Below, piece after piece: positions 1 to 10,340 of a stretch of 23,105 nt of DNA (the stretch's first letter is position 1; the number at the start of each line of letters is the position of its first letter). A program made the position numbers and the translations under genes. The notes below the pieces were generated by a model. It worked only from the letters and a program-made list of their open reading frames with translations. It ran no database searches and had not been told where the DNA came from. This DNA is from Choristocarpus tenellus KU-1152 (lineage: Eukaryota; Phaeophyceae): positions 1 to 23,105 of the forward strand of contig CAXNAD020000264.1 in the NCBI GenBank assembly GCA_964200185.2, read 5' to 3'.

Positions 1-65
1 AAATAGACGGCCCCTACACCAACCCAGGGGGGGGGGGGGGAGGATAGGCATTGATGGGCACTGAC

Positions 66-2269
66 TTGAAACCGTGGGCCCACTGTGCAACAGTCTGTCC
101 AATACGACCGCATCCAACAATAGCCAGGGTCTTTCCTGACAACTCCAGACCCATGAACTTCTTGCGCTCCCACTTGCCACCCTTCATAGAGATGTCTGCC
201 TCTGGGATACGCCTGTACACCAAAAGGAGGTCAAGTCCAACACACAAATAGGAGGAGGGGGAGGTGGGGGGTGAGGTTCACAACAAAATTTTACAAGTAC
301 ATATTATTTTGTGCAACAAGGTATAGTAAAAAACAATTCAATACACAGTACACAAAATATCTCATCACAACGATCAAGGATATAACCATTGCTAACCCCA
401 ATCCTAACCATCTAAATGGTGCTCCAGAGAGATATCAAACACAAACAAGACATGGTATGGGGGTGGGGGGTGGAAGAGTCTTGAGGACTTTCCCCCCACC
501 ACCCTAAAAATAGCAGGAAGTTGTGTTCATAGAGTTGCACTTCAACTGGAAGTAAATAGAGGAACCAGACTTCAACACTTGAGTTGCACATGGATACCAG
601 ACATTCTGGAACTAAACATCACATCTGTGGGGGTACGGGGGGGAGTGGGGTACAACGCGGGGTTTGAATGGATTTACCGATAGTTGTGAAAAAAAGCAAA
701 ATATGGGGGGGGGTACGGGGGGAGTGGGGGTCAGGGGGGGGTGGGTACCTGGCTGCTGCACAGAGCAATGAGATAGCCAGCTGTGCTGTAGACACAGTGT
801 TGCCCCCTGGAGTGTTCATGACCAGGATTCCTCTTCGGGTGGCTTCAGCAACATCAATGTTGTCAATACCCACCCCTGCCCGGCCAATAACCTTCATGTT
901 GGTTGCCTTAGACAGAATCTCCGGATTTGCCTTCATAGTGTTGCATTTTGTTTGGTTGGGAGGGAGATAACATTACATTATTTCCCTGGGCTGTATTTAG
1001 TAATGGACAACAAACGGGGATGCCCTCCACACCACTGAACACTTTCCTATAGAGTGCAGGGGGTTGCTTGTGATTTTTCCGTTCAAGAACTACTACACAC
1101 ACCTCAAGGAGTACATTACTACACACACCTCAAGGAGTACATTATGAATTACAATTATTGAAGGATGGAAACTGGCAACACTGGCTATCTCAATCTTGAG
1201 ATGCCTGATTCAACATCAAATCATGTAAAACAAGTATCAGGCACATGAGGGTTTGGGCCATGAATCCTTACTATTACAGCCTTGCAAACTGAATCCACTG
1301 ACAAGAAACTGCTGGAAATAACTGATTTTGGTGAACTGGGAACATATTCTTAGCAGAATAACTACCATCATACAAAATGACATATATGGCTGGCAAACTA
1401 TAAACCATCTATATTCGCCAGTACTCTCTGTAGCAGAACGTACCCCTATGGTACTAGATACCATCTTATATCAACCAAGATAAAGTTTTCCTCTGTTGGG
1501 CATATATATAGAAAGAACATTGACAGGAGGCAAGGAGAATTGGACAAGGAAAGCAAGTGATATATATTGCAATCACCTTCGTGGCAGAACGAATCACCAT
1601 CCCATCATAATTTCCAACAATGCTCTGTAGCTGTTCTGATGTTAGCTTGTTCTTCACATCAGCCTGGTGACCCCTCTGTTGGAAGATGTCAACACACACC
1701 TGAGTAACAATTACAGGTATCAAAAACATAAGAGCATTCGGATTACCACACTTAGAGGTCGAATATCACCAATTAACAGTGCTGTCCCTTTCCAGAGATA
1801 TGCCGATGCAACAAGTGGGTGGGGTGCAAGGGGTACGAACAAGTTTATGCCACACAACATGAGCACTGCACTTAATGGACAGGGTTAGGAAGTGCATAGA
1901 GTAGCAAAACCGCATCGAATGTGTGCCAACCATTCAAGCTGGGCGGGAAATTACCAATAACGTCCCAATATGCGCATATGCTGCTAATTTGTGGGCAGTC
2001 CCAGGGTGTGTACACAATGATTGACAAAGCTTATTGAATATCACGCTGTCAAACACGCACAGCCCCTCAGTTTACCATCCTCGATAATGCGCTGGAAGAG
2101 AAAGACTGGATAACAAGAACAGATGAAGTGTGCAACGGACTTGTGCTTCAAATACAGAGAAAAAAGCTCTTACCGGGTCGATGTTATCGAGGCACAAGAT
2201 GCGCGCGAGCCGTGGAGCGCATGTATGGTAGGCACGTCTGCTAGCAAACCCTAGCTTTGAAAGCGCCAT
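66..2269 (-). CDS. PHGDH: D-3-phosphoglycerate dehydrogenase, 5' four exons (partial)
   Basis: This enzyme oxidises 3-phosphoglycerate with NAD+ in the first step of phosphorylated serine synthesis. Exons on the minus strand are 2269-2174, 1699-1577, 930-749 and 212 to about 66, about 182 residues against roughly 530 for long-form PHGDH; the rest lies beyond position 1. Junction phases agree: CCG|GTAAGA to CAG|GTG, AAG|GTGATT to AAG|GCA, and AG|GTACCC to CAG|G. Visible family motifs are IRSATK (exon 2), VIGRAGVGIDNID and ILVMNTPGGN (exon 3), and GKWERKKFMG plus the Rossmann loop GCGRIG (exon 4, near residues 167-172). The chosen ATG at 2269 gives MALSKLGFASRRAYHT, basic and free of acids, resembling a mitochondrial presequence; an upstream in-frame ATG at 2347 is less likely. 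The end of exon 4 is uncertain: either GTCAGT at 65 is the donor, or the exon runs on into the poly-C tract. The family call is firm; the exact ends are inferred. Confidence 0.9.
213..748 (-). other. PHGDH intron 3 with G/C-run repeats
   Basis: Intron of 536 nt between exons 3 and 4. On the plus strand it contains two copies of a motif close to GGGGTACGGGGGGAGTGGGG, around 632-650 and 708-730, with further G-runs up to the exon border at 749. Several G-runs of four or more lie within short loops, a pattern able to form G-quadruplexes on the plus strand, which is the template strand for this gene. Confidence 0.7.
1092..1143. repeat. Perfect 26-bp tandem duplication in PHGDH intron 2
   Basis: The 26-bp unit starting ACTACACACACCTCAAGG occurs twice with no mismatch, at 1092-1117 and 1118-1143. 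It lies in the 646-nt intron between exons 2 and 3 (931-1576). Perfect identity suggests a recent slippage or duplication event. Confidence 0.9.
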
Positions 2270-4499
2270 CAGGTCGACGATCCTCTGTAGTTTACAAAGA
2301 TAAGAAGGCGTGGCCCTGGTGCAAGGTGAGAACAGGCGATATTGCATATGGGAAATAGGATAATAGGCTGAAAGCGGCTGTGGGAGGTCTAGGAAGGATA
2401 AAACCAGGTGGGTGTTGGTCCACCACCTAAATAAATAGTCGTTGGAGACTGCATCGATCCAGTGTCTGTAATATCATCTGATACCTTGGTACTTCACGGC
2501 GCTGGGAGAATGACCAACCGAGAAGTCCCGGAAAATCAGTCCAAAAGCCCAATAACAAGAATGCCATTGAGAAGATTGAATGAAATGATTCAAACCTTCA
2601 CAAGACCGTTTGAGGACACATGCACCTAAGGCGTACCATCGCTACAATCGAAGAATATTAACTGAATCAAGAACTCTACCCATTGGACTAAGAACTCCAC
2701 CCAGACCGAACAGAGACAGCACACTGGTCTAGTGTTCAACTCTGGAGTAGTAGGTGTGGGAGTTGTGGTAATCATAACTGCAGAGCATCACAACACAGAA
2801 CTCACGAACAATAAGAGATGGTACTTGTCGTCTACTGCTCCAAACCAAGAATGAATCAATCAAGTATGTTGGGCACTACCGGCAAACCCACATCGACCTC
2901 CTTACCCTCCCTTGTCAACAACCTGAATCGAGTCCCGATGTGGTAGGTTCTGCAACACACATCTTCCCAGTCACTCGCGCGTTCAAAGTGAAGTGAAGTT
3001 CGCGAGCAGCGAGATCGCGCGATGTATGGTGGACTTCGTTCTATTTTTCCTGTTCTCATGGTCAATTTTTGTTCTCCCTATGAAATAGTAGGGGAAATGG
3101 AACTTGGTCCTTTCTGGATTAGCAACGCCATTATGCCCATGCGCACTTAGAGCCACGGTCTCACTACTCTCTCTCCGCATACCACATGGCCGTATAACAA
3201 TAAAAGTATTTTTGATGTTGTTCGTCAACGAAGGCATCTCTCATGTCAGAATGAAGTTTTCAAGTTTTGCATTACAAGGTTCACCACACTTGCTTAGTAA
3301 TGTCCTCCAGAAGTACTAATGTAATTAGATTTACAGCAAGGGCTCAACATCATACAATGTATACCTTCACTCTAGTGTAAGTATGTGATCTCTACAAAAC
3401 AATGGTATAAAAGGTGAAGCAATACAATTTATTTTTATCCCCCACTATGAATACAAGCGACTACAAAACAGGAGAGCCAGGGCAAAGAGCACTAGGGCGA
3501 TTTCCAGTGCAAGGGGTCATCAACGAGATAAACCACCCACTCAAATGAAGAACCAAGGAAAATTGGTATCTCAAGGCGCACTATGCTTTGTTGGCACTTG
3601 AAGAGCAACACTCGTAGAGGTTGTCCTAGGATTTGTGAGGAATGTAGGCTACTTTTGTTTCCAGATACAGCGCGCTGACTGTACATGCTAAATGTACAAC
3701 AGAACAGACACTTCATTAAGGAAACAATGATAGTTATTAAAAACACCAAATTTTCCCAGTATTCTTGGCAACAGTGCCTCCCTTGAAATGGAGACTCTGG
3801 CATCAATTTTCATATTGAAAAGGAAACGTTTGTAGTTGGAATCCTCCTGACTGGTTTTGCACAAAAAGGACGTACCCCTCTACTGTAGATTTCCTCATGG
3901 AACAAACACACACATACACACACAAAACACGGAGGACTGTACCATCTTCAACAGAGAGACACACTGACATGCCTCCTGCCTACACATATTGTACACAGAT
4001 CAAATACTCTAGCAACTCAACCCATCACTAGCTACATGATAGATTCCTCGATATTAACAAGAAAAATGTTGACCATTCCACAAAGAGGTGCAGCAGCATC
4101 TTCTTCGGCAGACTGAAACTGGTACAGATGCCTATCCCCATGACAAAACTAGCCTGATAGATACAACAATGGTCACATTTTTTCCCCTTTTCAACACTTG
4201 TAATGACTCCTAGGTCTTATTCATTGGTCTCCAGGTTGCCCTTCCAAAGTCTATCCATCCTCTCAAAGCTAACGTAAGAGCCAATCCATATCTAGGACCT
4301 GCAGGTACTGGTAATAAAGTCAGAGCTAAGATGCTCCTAGAATAGCGATGCCAGCATTAACACTAATTGCAAGGTGAAATATTGCAAGCTTGACTCTATT
4401 GACACTCAGCCACTACTATTGAGAAACGCAAGGACATTACATTATTCAACTGTAAAGCTTGTTAAAGAGCCCATGTTAGTGTGGAAACATGAGTCAGGC
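2270..4499. other. Intergenic stretch upstream of PHGDH, no convincing gene
   Basis: No reading frame here shows recognisable family motifs or consistent splice pairing. Visible items are a small hairpin near 2406-2427 (GGTGGGTG ... CCACCACC), a 39-codon plus-strand frame from ATG 2511 without a known domain, a CpG-rich spot at 2975-3023 containing the palindrome ATCGCGCGAT (3014-3023), and a CA-rich patch near 3905-3927. The proximal part should hold the PHGDH promoter, but no core element can be named. Confidence 0.5.
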
Positions 4500-4647
4500 G
4501 GTCAAAGCATTATATTCAAGCGATTGCACCCTTGAACCTTAACACCCAGACCTCCGTCCTCCACTCTTGTTTTCACAGCAATCTGCGCCAACACAAGTAG
4601 AGAGGGTAAAAACCGGAGGCCGGCACCCCCCCCCAGATACTTTGACC
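4500..4647. mobile_element. Short MITE-like element, one strong and one weak terminal repeat
   Basis: The right end (4626-4647) is a C-run followed by AGATACTTTGACC. The left end (4500-4510) is GGTCAAAGCAT, an imperfect inverted match to it. The right end shares C-run plus AGATACTTTGA with the better element at 7677-7855, so both probably belong to one non-autonomous family. No target-site duplication is clear here. The left end is short and lacks the G-run, so this may be a truncated copy. Confidence 0.45.
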
Positions 4648-4961
4648 CAGAGGTGTTGAGAAGACGGAAAGGCACTACCCTGTAGAGAATGCTGCTCCCC
4701 CGAAAAGATACGTCCGCTGATTTAAGCAAGAGGAGTCGATTGTTGTGTTGGATGTGTCCAATCATCATCTATATCTGCCAAGGGGACAAATATGGAACAA
4801 ACGGGACTATTCGTCAATAGTTGTTTGATTAACAGCAATATTTTCACCTGATAGCGAAAAGTTCTCGCAATTCGACGATGCCGTGGGCAGGATGGGCAAC
4901 TCATTGATTCACCGCGCACCAAGACTGATGAAAACCTTCGCCTCTCTTACATCCCGACACT

Positions 4962-5237
4962 TCAAGCAACATCTCCTCTAATAGCTCTCGCTCCATCGCT
5001 GGTCGCTCTATCTATTACTTTTGCACGGCATTCCATGTAAGCGTGAATAACCTGACGGCACCTGTGAGAGGGAGGGGGGTTCATCAAGACAATGTGTTGA
5101 CGCTTGACAGAGACTGAAGCAATACAATGGAGCATATTTCTCAAAGCCAACCTAGTCTCCTGGTAATTGGAGCGAGCAAGACAGCTCTGAATCGCACAGG
5201 CTTGCTTTTTGCAGTATCTCTCCACGATCTCATCCAT
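4962..5237 (-). CDS. CMC4: CMC4-like twin-CX9C mitochondrial protein
   Basis: Small protein of the mitochondrial intermembrane space; twin-CX9C proteins are imported and oxidised by the Mia40 disulfide relay. Two exons, 5237-5152 and 5061-4962, flank a 90-nt intron (AG|GTTGGC ... CCCTCTCACAG|G); splicing gives 61 residues, matching the roughly 68-residue CMC4 family. The N-terminal segment CKKQACAIQSCLARSNYQET closely resembles human CMC4, including the extra cysteine inside the first helix. Cysteines 9 and 19 form one CX9C and cysteines 30 and 40 (CRQVIHAYMEC) the second. The ATG at 5237 is chosen because the Cys helix follows at once. The intron is a multiple of three with no in-frame stop, so an unspliced reading would be 91 residues with 30 extra between the two CX9C helices. 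The family call is strong; the exact molecular role of CMC4 is poorly defined. Confidence 0.88.
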   Translation of the reverse strand: MDEIVERYCKKQACAIQSCLARSNYQETRLALRNMLHCIASVSVKRQHIVLMNPPPSHRCRQVIHAYMECRAKVIDRATSDGARAIRGDVA

Positions 5238-5789
5238 GTACTCCCCTTCGTATTTGGTACCTCAAGTCTCAGTGTCTCTGTTTTTCTGTATTGGAGTTGA
5301 TTCAAGGTTCATTTTAGTGTATTTTTTGTGTATTGTGGTTGGTGGATGGATATACCTTGGACAACGTAACACATTTGGTATTTGGTTGTTGTATTGTGGT
5401 GGTTTGTTATAGATAAAATATACTATGAACAACGTAACGCTCACACAACATAAAATATACGTTGTATTATTGACGTAGTGGAACATTCTCACAGAAAGTA
5501 GATAAAATTACTCCAAGGTGTTGGAGGGATGTATTGTCGTAGACAACAAGCCCTACATCACTACCAGTTGTAGTTCTCGAAACAAAAAGTCATTATTGGG
5601 ATTTAAGGGAAATTGTGAAGGTTTGACTTAATTTTGGGTAAGATTGCGCGACTCTCCCAGCGAACGGAAGATGCTAAGGTTCCAGCCAGAATTCCTGTTA
5701 GTGGCGGCGTTATCGAATCTCTAGCAAGTGACAGCAGCGAGGATCACCACCACCTAATGTGACCCTTATCTGCACCTTGGTGGCAGGAG
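5238..5789. other. Intergenic stretch upstream of CMC4-like gene
   Basis: No supported gene. The stretch is T/G-rich with two related pieces, GTATTGTGGTTGGTGG (about 5330-5345) and GTATTGTGGTGGTTTG (about 5391-5406), and repeated ACAACGTAAC words near 5361 and 5430. A plus-strand open frame of about 45 codons ending near 5757 runs antisense to the edge of the decayed transposase and is not claimed as a gene. Confidence 0.4.
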
Positions 5790-6325
5790 ACTCGTCGTCC
5801 TTGCAGAGATGATGAAAAATAACTTCTCATCCACATTCATGAAGTCTTCGAAATTATTAATAGTGGAAGGTTTTCGAGTTTCCAGGTCCCTCTGTCACCC
5901 AGCTTGCAAACCACAACTTTTTTTGTAACTTGCACCCATCAATAAACAAGCAACGACTTAAGGTTGATAAAGGACGCCCAAAAACCAAGTCTCGAGTTTT
6001 CATGTAGAGTGGACAACAACAGGATACCCAGCTGAGTCGCCAGGGCGCACTGTGTCAGGAGCTTTTTTGTGGGAATCTTTTTGCAGGCATCAACGTAGGT
6101 CATCAGCGTCCATATCTTTGCGACCAGAATTACCCTTCCACCGCATACCAATTTTGTGATCCATACAGCACTAACATTTTCTTGGGGTCGTGTGGTCCTT
6201 CAAAAACCTTTAGATGGTCTTGGTATTGATGTCAAACATCTTGGCAAATCGCTTGATGTCGCCACGTATAAGGAGCCATTCTTCTTGTTGCACCTCTCTC
6301 TGTAGTCGCTCTTCCTTCAACCAAT
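5790..6325 (-). pseudogene. Decayed Tc1/mariner-like transposase
   Basis: Pieces of a DDE transposase lie in order on the minus strand in shifting frames. The first (about 6325-6213) contains RGDIKRFAKMFDINTKTI, like the first helix-turn-helix of mariner-type transposases, and runs straight into a stop. The second (6151-5939) contains KKIPTKKLLTQCALATQLGI followed by STLHE, matching the second DNA-binding motif of protist and algal mariner-like proteins. The third (about 5850-5800) contains FMNVDEKLFF, matching the VDEKWF block that holds the first catalytic aspartate. The rest of the DDE core is not recognisable. Stops and frameshifts make it non-functional. No terminal inverted repeats were found. 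The superfamily assignment is from motif memory only. Confidence 0.6.
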
Positions 6326-6533
6326 GGATGGGTTGGATAGTGAGGATGAGTTGGATGGATGGTGAGGAGGTGGATGATGATGAGTATGAGATGGACGGGA
6401 GGAACATGGGGATGTTGAGAGGAGCAGGATCAAACATGGAGGAGGAGAGTGACAGCCTCTTCAGGCATGTACATCCAAAGAGAGGCACCCGACAAGGAGT
6501 TTCAAAATAATCGACTGGGAAGGTACGAATCAT

Positions 6534-7588
6534 TCATACTTCATACTTCATCCTGTGGACACATTGCCGAGATACATGTACCATTATAATGGAATATTTT
6601 TATATTTTCCCTCTTAGTCATTATTTGGACAGAAACATGCTCAACTGTGTGCACTTTGAAGTCGACATACTTCTTGCTGCACGTCTACATACTATCGAGA
6701 TATGGAAAATATATTGCAGAAATTGTAAAAGTGACTGCTCCTCCACCTGTGTATGGTTCATAACACAATGGAAGGAAGGACAAAGTATATTTATTATATA
6801 TTCTTATCGTTCTATATCACCAGTGATTGCTACTTTTTGCTGGAAGTTAATACTCTCCGCTGCGATTTGAAGTAGTCAACATAATAAATTTCTACGTAAT
6901 ATTTGTTGTGTTACTCAACAAAATAATGGAGAAGACATGGAACAGGCAAACACACATACTTGCATTTTATGGGGTTGTTATTTGAAATCCCTTCATCATA
7001 CATGAAGTATATGTATGTATATACACCATTTGTGAGACATTGGACTCCAAACGTTTGTAGACTTGTAGTAGCGTAGTAAGGCTGGTATTACTATCATCAT
7101 TGGTGATTTTTTCAAATATTTGTTCACCATACAACGATAAATAGTTTGTTGAATGATAAAGAGTTGTTGCTGCAGCACGTTTTTCTCCTTTTTCTCTTGA
7201 TGCAGCAACGAGGTATCGAATCACACAGAGGAACAACAAGACAGTACGAAGAAGAGCCCGTAGGCACACACACACACACACACACACAAACACAAAATGA
7301 AGAACCGGTTCGATCGGCCATGTGATGTGGTGCATATTAAAGGGACAAGGCATGAAACTCTCCATGGAAACAGCTAGGAAGGAGCAAAAAATTGTCCATC
7401 AAATCCACATTATGGACTGTTTTGCTAAAATAAAAGCAAAAATAGAAATTCCAAACTCCTTTCAAAAACGTTAACGAACTCCTTTTTTTGGGAAAACATT
7501 GTGTTTTAATGCAAATCGCATTTTAAATAGTAAAATATTACTGAGTGTATGTACTATTTAATACGCGAAAATGATTGTTTTTTTGCAG
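6534..7588. other. Unassigned stretch with CA microsatellite
   Basis: The clear feature is (CA)12 at 7265-7288. A 132-codon minus-strand frame covers 6967-7365 with no recognised motif; its N-terminal Cys/Val run is just the microsatellite translated. A good plus-strand acceptor-like tract ends at about 7205, followed by an open stretch and a GTAGGC at about 7259, but no frame-consistent chain to other exons was found. No gene is claimed. Confidence 0.4.
7265..7288. repeat. (CA)12 microsatellite
   Basis: Twelve uninterrupted CA dinucleotides on the plus strand, followed by AAACACAAAA. Confidence 0.95.
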
Positions 7589-8050
7589 GTGATGTCATGG
7601 GCAAAACAAGATTTAACGTGTAAGGCAAAACATGTGAGACAAGTACGACAAATAGAATGTGTACTGCTTACCTGTTGGCTCAAAGTATCTGGGGGTGTGT
7701 GTGCGTGACCGGTGTCCATTTGGGTCCCATTTTTCCATGTCACGATTTTTGGTTGTTTTGGTTGCATGCGTCAGATGGATAATGTAAGTGCACTTTTCCT
7801 GGTCAGGCCCCGAATGGACACTCTGGTGTATCCCCCCCCCCAGATACTTTGAGCCTGTTACAGGAAAGGTCTTATCAGTAAGTTGCAATACCATATACTC
7901 TGTATCATCTTCTTTTGTAGGGTGCAAATGACCTCAAGAGATGACCTAGAAATAGTCCTCGGGCCTCTCTCTCTTGGTGGTGTGTCATACACAAACTATA
8001 GGGTCTATACCGGCAACAAAAAAAGAGTTTGGGTTGTGAAAATGATTTAA
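7589..8050 (+). CDS. Candidate last two exons of an unrecognised gene
   Basis: Two short open blocks, 7589-7619 and 7921-8050, each follow a strong acceptor (GATTGTTTTTTTGCAG and TCATCTTCTTTTGTAG). The first ends at GT|GTAAGG, and the frame is kept across the proposed 301-nt intron, giving a C-terminal peptide of about 53 residues ending VWVVKMI and a TAA. It has no recognised domain. No upstream exon with the required phase was identified, and the MITE-like element at 7677-7855 would sit inside the intron. Short exons of this type can arise by chance, so this is a weak call. Confidence 0.25.
7677..7855. mobile_element. MITE-like element with inverted terminal repeats
   Basis: The left end GGCTCAAAGTATCTGGGGG (7677-7695) is the exact reverse complement of the right end (7837-7855). 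Weaker inverted similarity continues inward: GTGTCCATTTGGG on the left pairs imperfectly with CCCGAATGGACAC on the right, so each arm is about 50-55 bp. The copy is flanked by TGTT on both sides (7673-7676 and 7856-7859), a possible 4-bp target duplication. It has no coding capacity. The right end is shared with the element at 4500-4647. Confidence 0.7.
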
Positions 8051-8979
8051 TAGAATTTTGCCAAGCATAATTCCACCTCGAAATCGTATGAAATGAACTT
8101 GGATGAGTAGCGCATTGGGTTTCATAGCAACTTAGTATAGGAGTCGAAAGTATCAATGATGGTAACTGACGTGGTTGAATACTGTTTTTTGTAGATTTGG
8201 GCAGACGACGATAGGGTCCTTGATCTCAAGGGTATGTAAGGTTGCTATGTCAGAGTTTGACTTGCTCAGCATCGGATAGGTGGTTTCTTGAGAGGTTCTA
8301 TGAAACCCCATCAAACTAGTACTTAAGCAACTCATATAGTATTTTTCAAATTCTGGTTGAGGATGCATCAGAAAATGAGTAATAAAAGCCCTCTTGGTGG
8401 TTCTTTGGGGCCTCTGAACCGTGTAGTCAACCAAGGCATTATTAGGGAATATCACAAAAACCGGTTACAGTGCCACACCACTATTGCGAGTCCTTTCCTA
8501 TTGTGCAATTGAACCAGTCACCCTATGTATTGTAAACCAAAGTATAAATAGGCAACAAGTAATTTGTGTGTGAAGCAGGTACAGTGTTAGCATTGGGAGT
8601 TCTCTATATAAAAGCACCCAATACAACAGCAAAATGGAACTGTTTGTCTTAGGGCTTTTGTTTTAGTGTCCCTTATACAGAACGCTCACTCTGTGCATGC
8701 TGTGCAGACAAAGGCATGAACGGACGAACTCGAACCTGTACATATCGAATCATGTCCAACTTTGGTGGACTTACTGCATAGCATCCGCAACACATACATA
8801 CTGCATGAGTTACGAGCCTCCCAGAGTGTTCGTATGCTCTTTGTTTTCACAACGCACATGTACGGTTGGGAGAAGACGACGCTTGTAGTAATAGTTTTAT
8901 TGTATCCTCTGACACTGGTATGTGCAAGAGAGGTTGCCAGGAAGACACAGAGGAGGGATTAAGGATTTTTATATATTTT
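8051..8979. other. No recognisable feature
   Basis: Frames here are short and lack motifs, including a 100-codon minus-strand frame at 8153-8455 and short plus-strand frames at 8697-8962. No RNA gene or repeat was recognised. Confidence 0.4.
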
Positions 8980-9250
8980 CTAATTTGCTCTCTGACATTT
9001 TGCAGATGTGACAGGCAATAAGTCTAACCTATATTATAAGGACCCCTCTAAATGTAACGTTTATCGTTTTAAGGTAAAAGACACCTCTCCAAGAAAGATT
9101 TACTATTTGAATACTAGCTATAAAACGACACCCCCTTAATAAGTTGGTAATTATGACGTAATCTGTACACTGCTGCTATGCCTCCAACCTAGCTTAACCC
9201 TATAAAGGGGTGAAGAGCTAGGAAAGCATCCCAAGAATCTGTCAAGACCT
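8980..9250 (-). repeat. R1 repeat, inverted copy
   Basis: Read on the minus strand, this copy contains the blocks of the direct copies at 10341-11724 in the same order: AGATTCTTGGGATGC, a CTAGCTCTTC stretch, a piece like AGCTAGGTTGGAGGCATAGC, TATTCAAATAGTAAAT, GGGGTCCTTATAATAT, then CATCTGCAAAATGTCAGAG at the end. It is somewhat diverged. The family is unrecognised. Confidence 0.75.
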
Positions 9251-9895
9251 TTCTTGCCCACATATATATGCACCATGCTGTGGAAACTAGTATTTTCTGT
9301 TATCATACTGTTATTGCCTCATGCGATATACTGTCATACCGCTTGAGGTTCCCTGTCGGGAATCCTGGATTCCAGTAGAGGATTTTCCGTGAGACTGAAC
9401 CATGGATTTATTTCTTTAGGCCAGTCCTATAAGGGATGGGCTTCTCTTCATTCAAAGGCACCAAGGATCCAGCATTCCCTTTTGGGGTCATGGTTTGTTA
9501 TTCTGATATGATCCACATTCCTTCTTCTCACGAGATCCTCCCCATTCTGCAGTTTTGGGCTTGTCCAACCTTAACCTCGTCATCTCGGTAACGGCTCATC
9601 TTTTCTGGTGATCCTATCATCCTTCCTTGAGTAAATCAAACCACCACATTGATGTACAATTTTTGTAATACAGGTTTTTGTGTACTACACACACATTCAT
9701 CGATCTTCATATCCTTTTAATGGAAAGCGTCTTACCCTCGATGATTTATAACGAACACAGCTTTTACATCTTTCTTTCCCAACATCCAATTTAGTTTCAG
9801 AAAAAAATCTCCGTATGAGGTTTAAAAATATCAGTGTTGTGAGAGCCATCTTCCAGCTCAGATATGTTGTTCATAGGACATCTACCGTTGCATAT
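9251..9895. other. Spacer between R1 and R2, no gene seen
   Basis: No open frame of note and no recognised element. The stretch is pyrimidine-rich with many CTTCC and TCTTC words on the plus strand. Confidence 0.4.
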
Positions 9896-10124
9896 TGAAG
9901 TTAACATCTGCTTAAAGAAAATATCGGGTGGTTTGAAGGGACCTTACAAACCTTCATCATTCACTTTCCACTTGTTCACTCTTTTCTGAGTCATCTTTTG
10001 AGGGATTGCTTTCCCTCCTGCGTTGTCTTTCTCCATTCCCATCCTCCTTCCTGTGGGTCTTGCCGGTCCCCTTCAGTCTGAAGAACTGCCTGTCGACCGG
10101 TTTTCATCTGTTTCACAGTAGAAG
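9896..10124. repeat. R2 dispersed repeat, copy 1
   Basis: About 229 bp aligned by eye with 16616-16832. Shared blocks in order are GAAGTTAA, GGGACCTT, CACTTTCCACTTGTTCACTC, TGAGGGA...TCTCCCTC-like pyrimidines, TCCTGTGGGTCTT, CGTTCAGTCTGAAGAAC-like, and CTGTCGAC followed by TTTCATCT. Small indels separate the blocks. There are no long coding frames. It could be part of an LTR or a SINE-like unit; no family is recognised. Confidence 0.75.
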
Positions 10125-10340
10125 GATTTAAAATCTTCCCATTAGTCAGTATTTTAGGATACGTTTATTAATTTAACAGTAGTGGAAAGAATGATATACT
10201 GTATGGGAGGTTTTTCCTTCTGTTGTACCAACTACTTTCCCACGTTACTTATGTCATCGATTTTTTTTCAGTGTTTAAATACGGGATAAAACTGTAATCA
10301 TGGCGTAAGGACAAGAATTCTGACTTAACTTACTGATAAA

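Noticed and set aside
4502-4768. 88-codon minus-strand frame containing SKYLGGG
   Set aside because: The motif is the translated end of the MITE-like repeat and also appears in an unrelated frame at 7613-7927.
4722-4922. 66-codon minus-strand frame with CPSC just after the CMC4-like stop
   Set aside because: It starts only about 40 bp after the CMC4 stop, has no recognised motif, and its possible splice partners do not match in phase.
5640-5757. Plus-strand open stretch of about 45 codons ending in an acidic, His-rich tail
   Set aside because: It has no start in good context or splice support, and lies antisense to the edge of the transposase relic.
6214-6510. 98-codon plus-strand frame rich in Met, Asp and Glu
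   Set aside because: It is antisense to the decayed mariner-like transposase and made largely of GGATGG-type simple sequence.
6967-7365. 132-codon minus-strand frame with a Cys/Val-rich, membrane-like start
   Set aside because: The Cys/Val run comes from the CA microsatellite; the rest has no motif, and chance frames of this size are expected.
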